From Acidobacteriota bacterium (GTDB taxonomy: Bacteria; Acidobacteriota; Terriglobia; Terriglobales; Acidobacteriaceae), in the NCBI GenBank assembly GCA_021851625.1, contig JAJZCX010000085.1, positions 1-6,742 on the forward strand: a DNA stretch of 6,742 nt, in the 5' to 3' direction. The number at the start of each line of letters is the position of its first letter. Position 1 is the first letter of the stretch. The notes beneath the pieces were generated by a model. The model did no database searches and had not been told where the DNA came from. It saw nothing but the letters and a program-made list of their open reading frames with translations. Below, piece after piece: positions 5,511 through 6,742 of this stretch. Position numbers and translations under genes: made by a program.

Positions 5511-6742
5511 CTACCGCGCGATGATAGGCACTTCGCGCAGCCATCCATAGAGTGGGAACTGTTCGGCCAACTCCAAAACATCCGCGCGCGTGCGGGCCAG
5601 CCACTGCGCATTCGTGCGATGATCCAGTGCCTGCGCGATCCAGCGGCCAATGATGCGCATCTCCGGCTCGCGCATGCCGCGCGTGGTCAGTGCTGGCGTG
5701 CCGATGCGGATGCCGCTCGGCTTCAGCGGTGGATTGCTGTCAAAGGGAATCGCGTTCTTGTTCACGGTGATGCCCGCCTCGCCGAGCGCATGCTCCGCTT
5801 CACTGCCCAACATGCCTTTGGCGAAGACATCGACCAGCATCAGGTGCGTGTCCGTGCCGCCAGAGATGATGCGGAAGCCTTCGGCCTTCAGCGTTTCCGC
5901 CAGAACGCGCGCGTTGGACACCACTTGCGCTGCGTAGTCCTTGAACTCCGGCTGCAAAGCCTCTTGGAAGGCCACGGCCTTGGCCGCCATGATGTGCACC
6001 AGCGGCCCGCCTTGCTGGCCGGGAAAGACGCACTTGTCCACGGCGGCGGCAAACTCCTGCTGGCAGAGCACCAAACCAGAGCGCGGCCCGCGCAGCGTTT
6101 TATGCGTGGTCGTGGTCACGATGTGCGCGTGCGGCACCGGCGAAGGATGCACGCCGCCAGCCACCAGGCCGGAGATGTGCGCCATATCCACCACGAAATA
6201 GGCACCCACCTTGTCGGCGATGTCGCGCATCCGCGGAAAGTCCAGCGTGCGCGCATAGGCGCTGCCGCCGCCGATGATCATGCGGGGCTTCTCGCGCAGA
6301 GCAATCGATTCCAACTCGTCGTAGTCGATGGTCTCGGTGTCTTTGCGCACACCATAGCTGACCACGCGGTACAGCTTGCCAGAAAAATTCAGCTTGTGCC
6401 CATGCGTCAGATGGCCGCCGTGGGCCAAGTCGAGACCGAGTATCGTGTCGCCGGGTGACAAAATCGCCGCATAGGCTGAGGCGTTGGCCTGCGAGCCGGA
6501 GTGCGGCTGCACGTTGGCATGGTCAGAGCCAAAGATCTGCTTGGCGCGATCACGCGCCAGCGTCTCCACGATGTCGCTGAACTCGCAGCCGCCGTAGTAG
6601 CGCTTGCCGGGGTAACCCTCGGCATACTTGTTGGTGAAGACGGAACCAGCGGCCTCCAGTACAGCCTGGCTCACAAAATTTTCCGAGGCGATCATCTCCA
6701 GCCCTTCGTGCTGGCGATGTACCTCCTGCTGAATGGCGGCGT
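5511..6742 (-). CDS. glyA: Serine hydroxymethyltransferase, N-terminus cut by window edge
   Basis: PLP-dependent cytoplasmic enzyme that interconverts serine plus tetrahydrofolate and glycine plus 5,10-methylenetetrahydrofolate, the main one-carbon source. The frame is open from the right edge. The Met codon at 6695 is internal, because the 15 codons upstream of it (AAIQQEVHRQHEGLE) align with the conserved stretch before IASENF. About 16 N-terminal residues are missing, judged against E. coli GlyA. Counting from the 6695 Met: IASENF (2-7), YAEGYPGKRYYGG (24-36) with the E26 and Y34 that correspond to E. coli E57 and Y65, HSGSQAN, the LAHGGHLTHG segment, VDMAHISGLVAGG, and TTTTHKTLRGPRSG with the PLP lysine K199 (codon 6101-6099; E. 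coli K229). The gene ends in a TAG at 5513-5511 and converges on the MscS-like gene. No damage is seen; start, ribosome binding site and promoter lie outside the window. Confidence 0.97.
   Translation of the reverse strand, partial: AAIQQEVHRQHEGLEMIASENFVSQAVLEAAGSVFTNKYAEGYPGKRYYGGCEFSDIVETLARDRAKQIFGSDHANVQPHSGSQANASAYAAILSPGDTILGLDLAHGGHLTHGHKLNFSGKLYRVVSYGVRKDTETIDYDELESIALREKPRMIIGGGSAYARTLDFPRMRDIADKVGAYFVVDMAHISGLVAGGVHPSPVPHAHIVTTTTHKTLRGPRSGLVLCQQEFAAAVDKCVFPGQQGGPLVHIMAAKAVAFQEALQPEFKDYAAQVVSNARVLAETLKAEGFRIISGGTDTHLMLVDVFAKGMLGSEAEHALGEAGITVNKNAIPFDSNPPLKPSGIRIGTPALTTRGMREPEMRIIGRWIAQALDHRTNAQWLARTRADVLELAEQFPLYGWLREVPIIAR

Noticed and set aside
5469..6458. Long open frame on the plus strand opposite glyA (329 codons)
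   Set aside because: It is antisense to well-conserved GlyA motifs. The His/Arg/Ala-rich product has no domain, so it is a shadow.
1..6742. A hidden defence, mobile or biosynthetic system
   Set aside because: All substantial coding sequence is explained by housekeeping genes and one channel-like protein. No transposase, integrase, repeat-spacer array, toxin-antitoxin pair or tRNA attachment site was seen.

Overview
The window looks like core chromosome of a moderately GC-rich Gram-negative bacterium. Evidence for a Gram-negative envelope is lpxC (lipid A synthesis) and a secreted-then-membrane MscS-type channel with a large periplasmic part. The gene neighbourhood and the lysine-rich tail on RsfS remind me of Acidobacteriota (class Terriglobia). 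That placement is recall, not something the sequence proves. No mobile element, CRISPR array, tRNA or rRNA was seen.

Layout, left to right. On the minus strand, rsfS (ribosomal silencing factor with a long basic tail) reads towards the left edge, where a possible gene start runs off the window. A roughly 170-bp divergent promoter region separates rsfS from a plus-strand group: maf (dTTP/UTP pyrophosphatase), lpxC (UDP-3-O-acyl-GlcNAc deacetylase), folK (HPPK) and a 693-residue MscS-family membrane protein. lpxC and folK overlap by one base (TGATG). lpxC has a good sigma70-like promoter just upstream but no ATG near the start of its conserved domain. The MscS-like gene has no Shine-Dalgarno sequence and a -10-like hexamer placed as in leaderless genes. 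A 120-bp convergent gap contains a 13-bp perfect hairpin and a weaker nested inverted repeat. After it, glyA (serine hydroxymethyltransferase) lies on the minus strand and lacks only about its first 16 codons at the right edge.

The genes are mostly housekeeping: ribosome dormancy (rsfS), nucleotide-pool cleaning (maf), outer-membrane lipid A (lpxC), folate synthesis (folK) and folate-dependent one-carbon supply (glyA). folK and glyA share folate metabolism but are convergent, so this is not an operon. I found no convincing evidence of a new multi-gene system. The points most worth a second look are the histone-H1-like tail of RsfS, the unclear start codon of lpxC, the divergent MscS protein with its coiled-coil periplasmic domain, and the intergenic palindrome.
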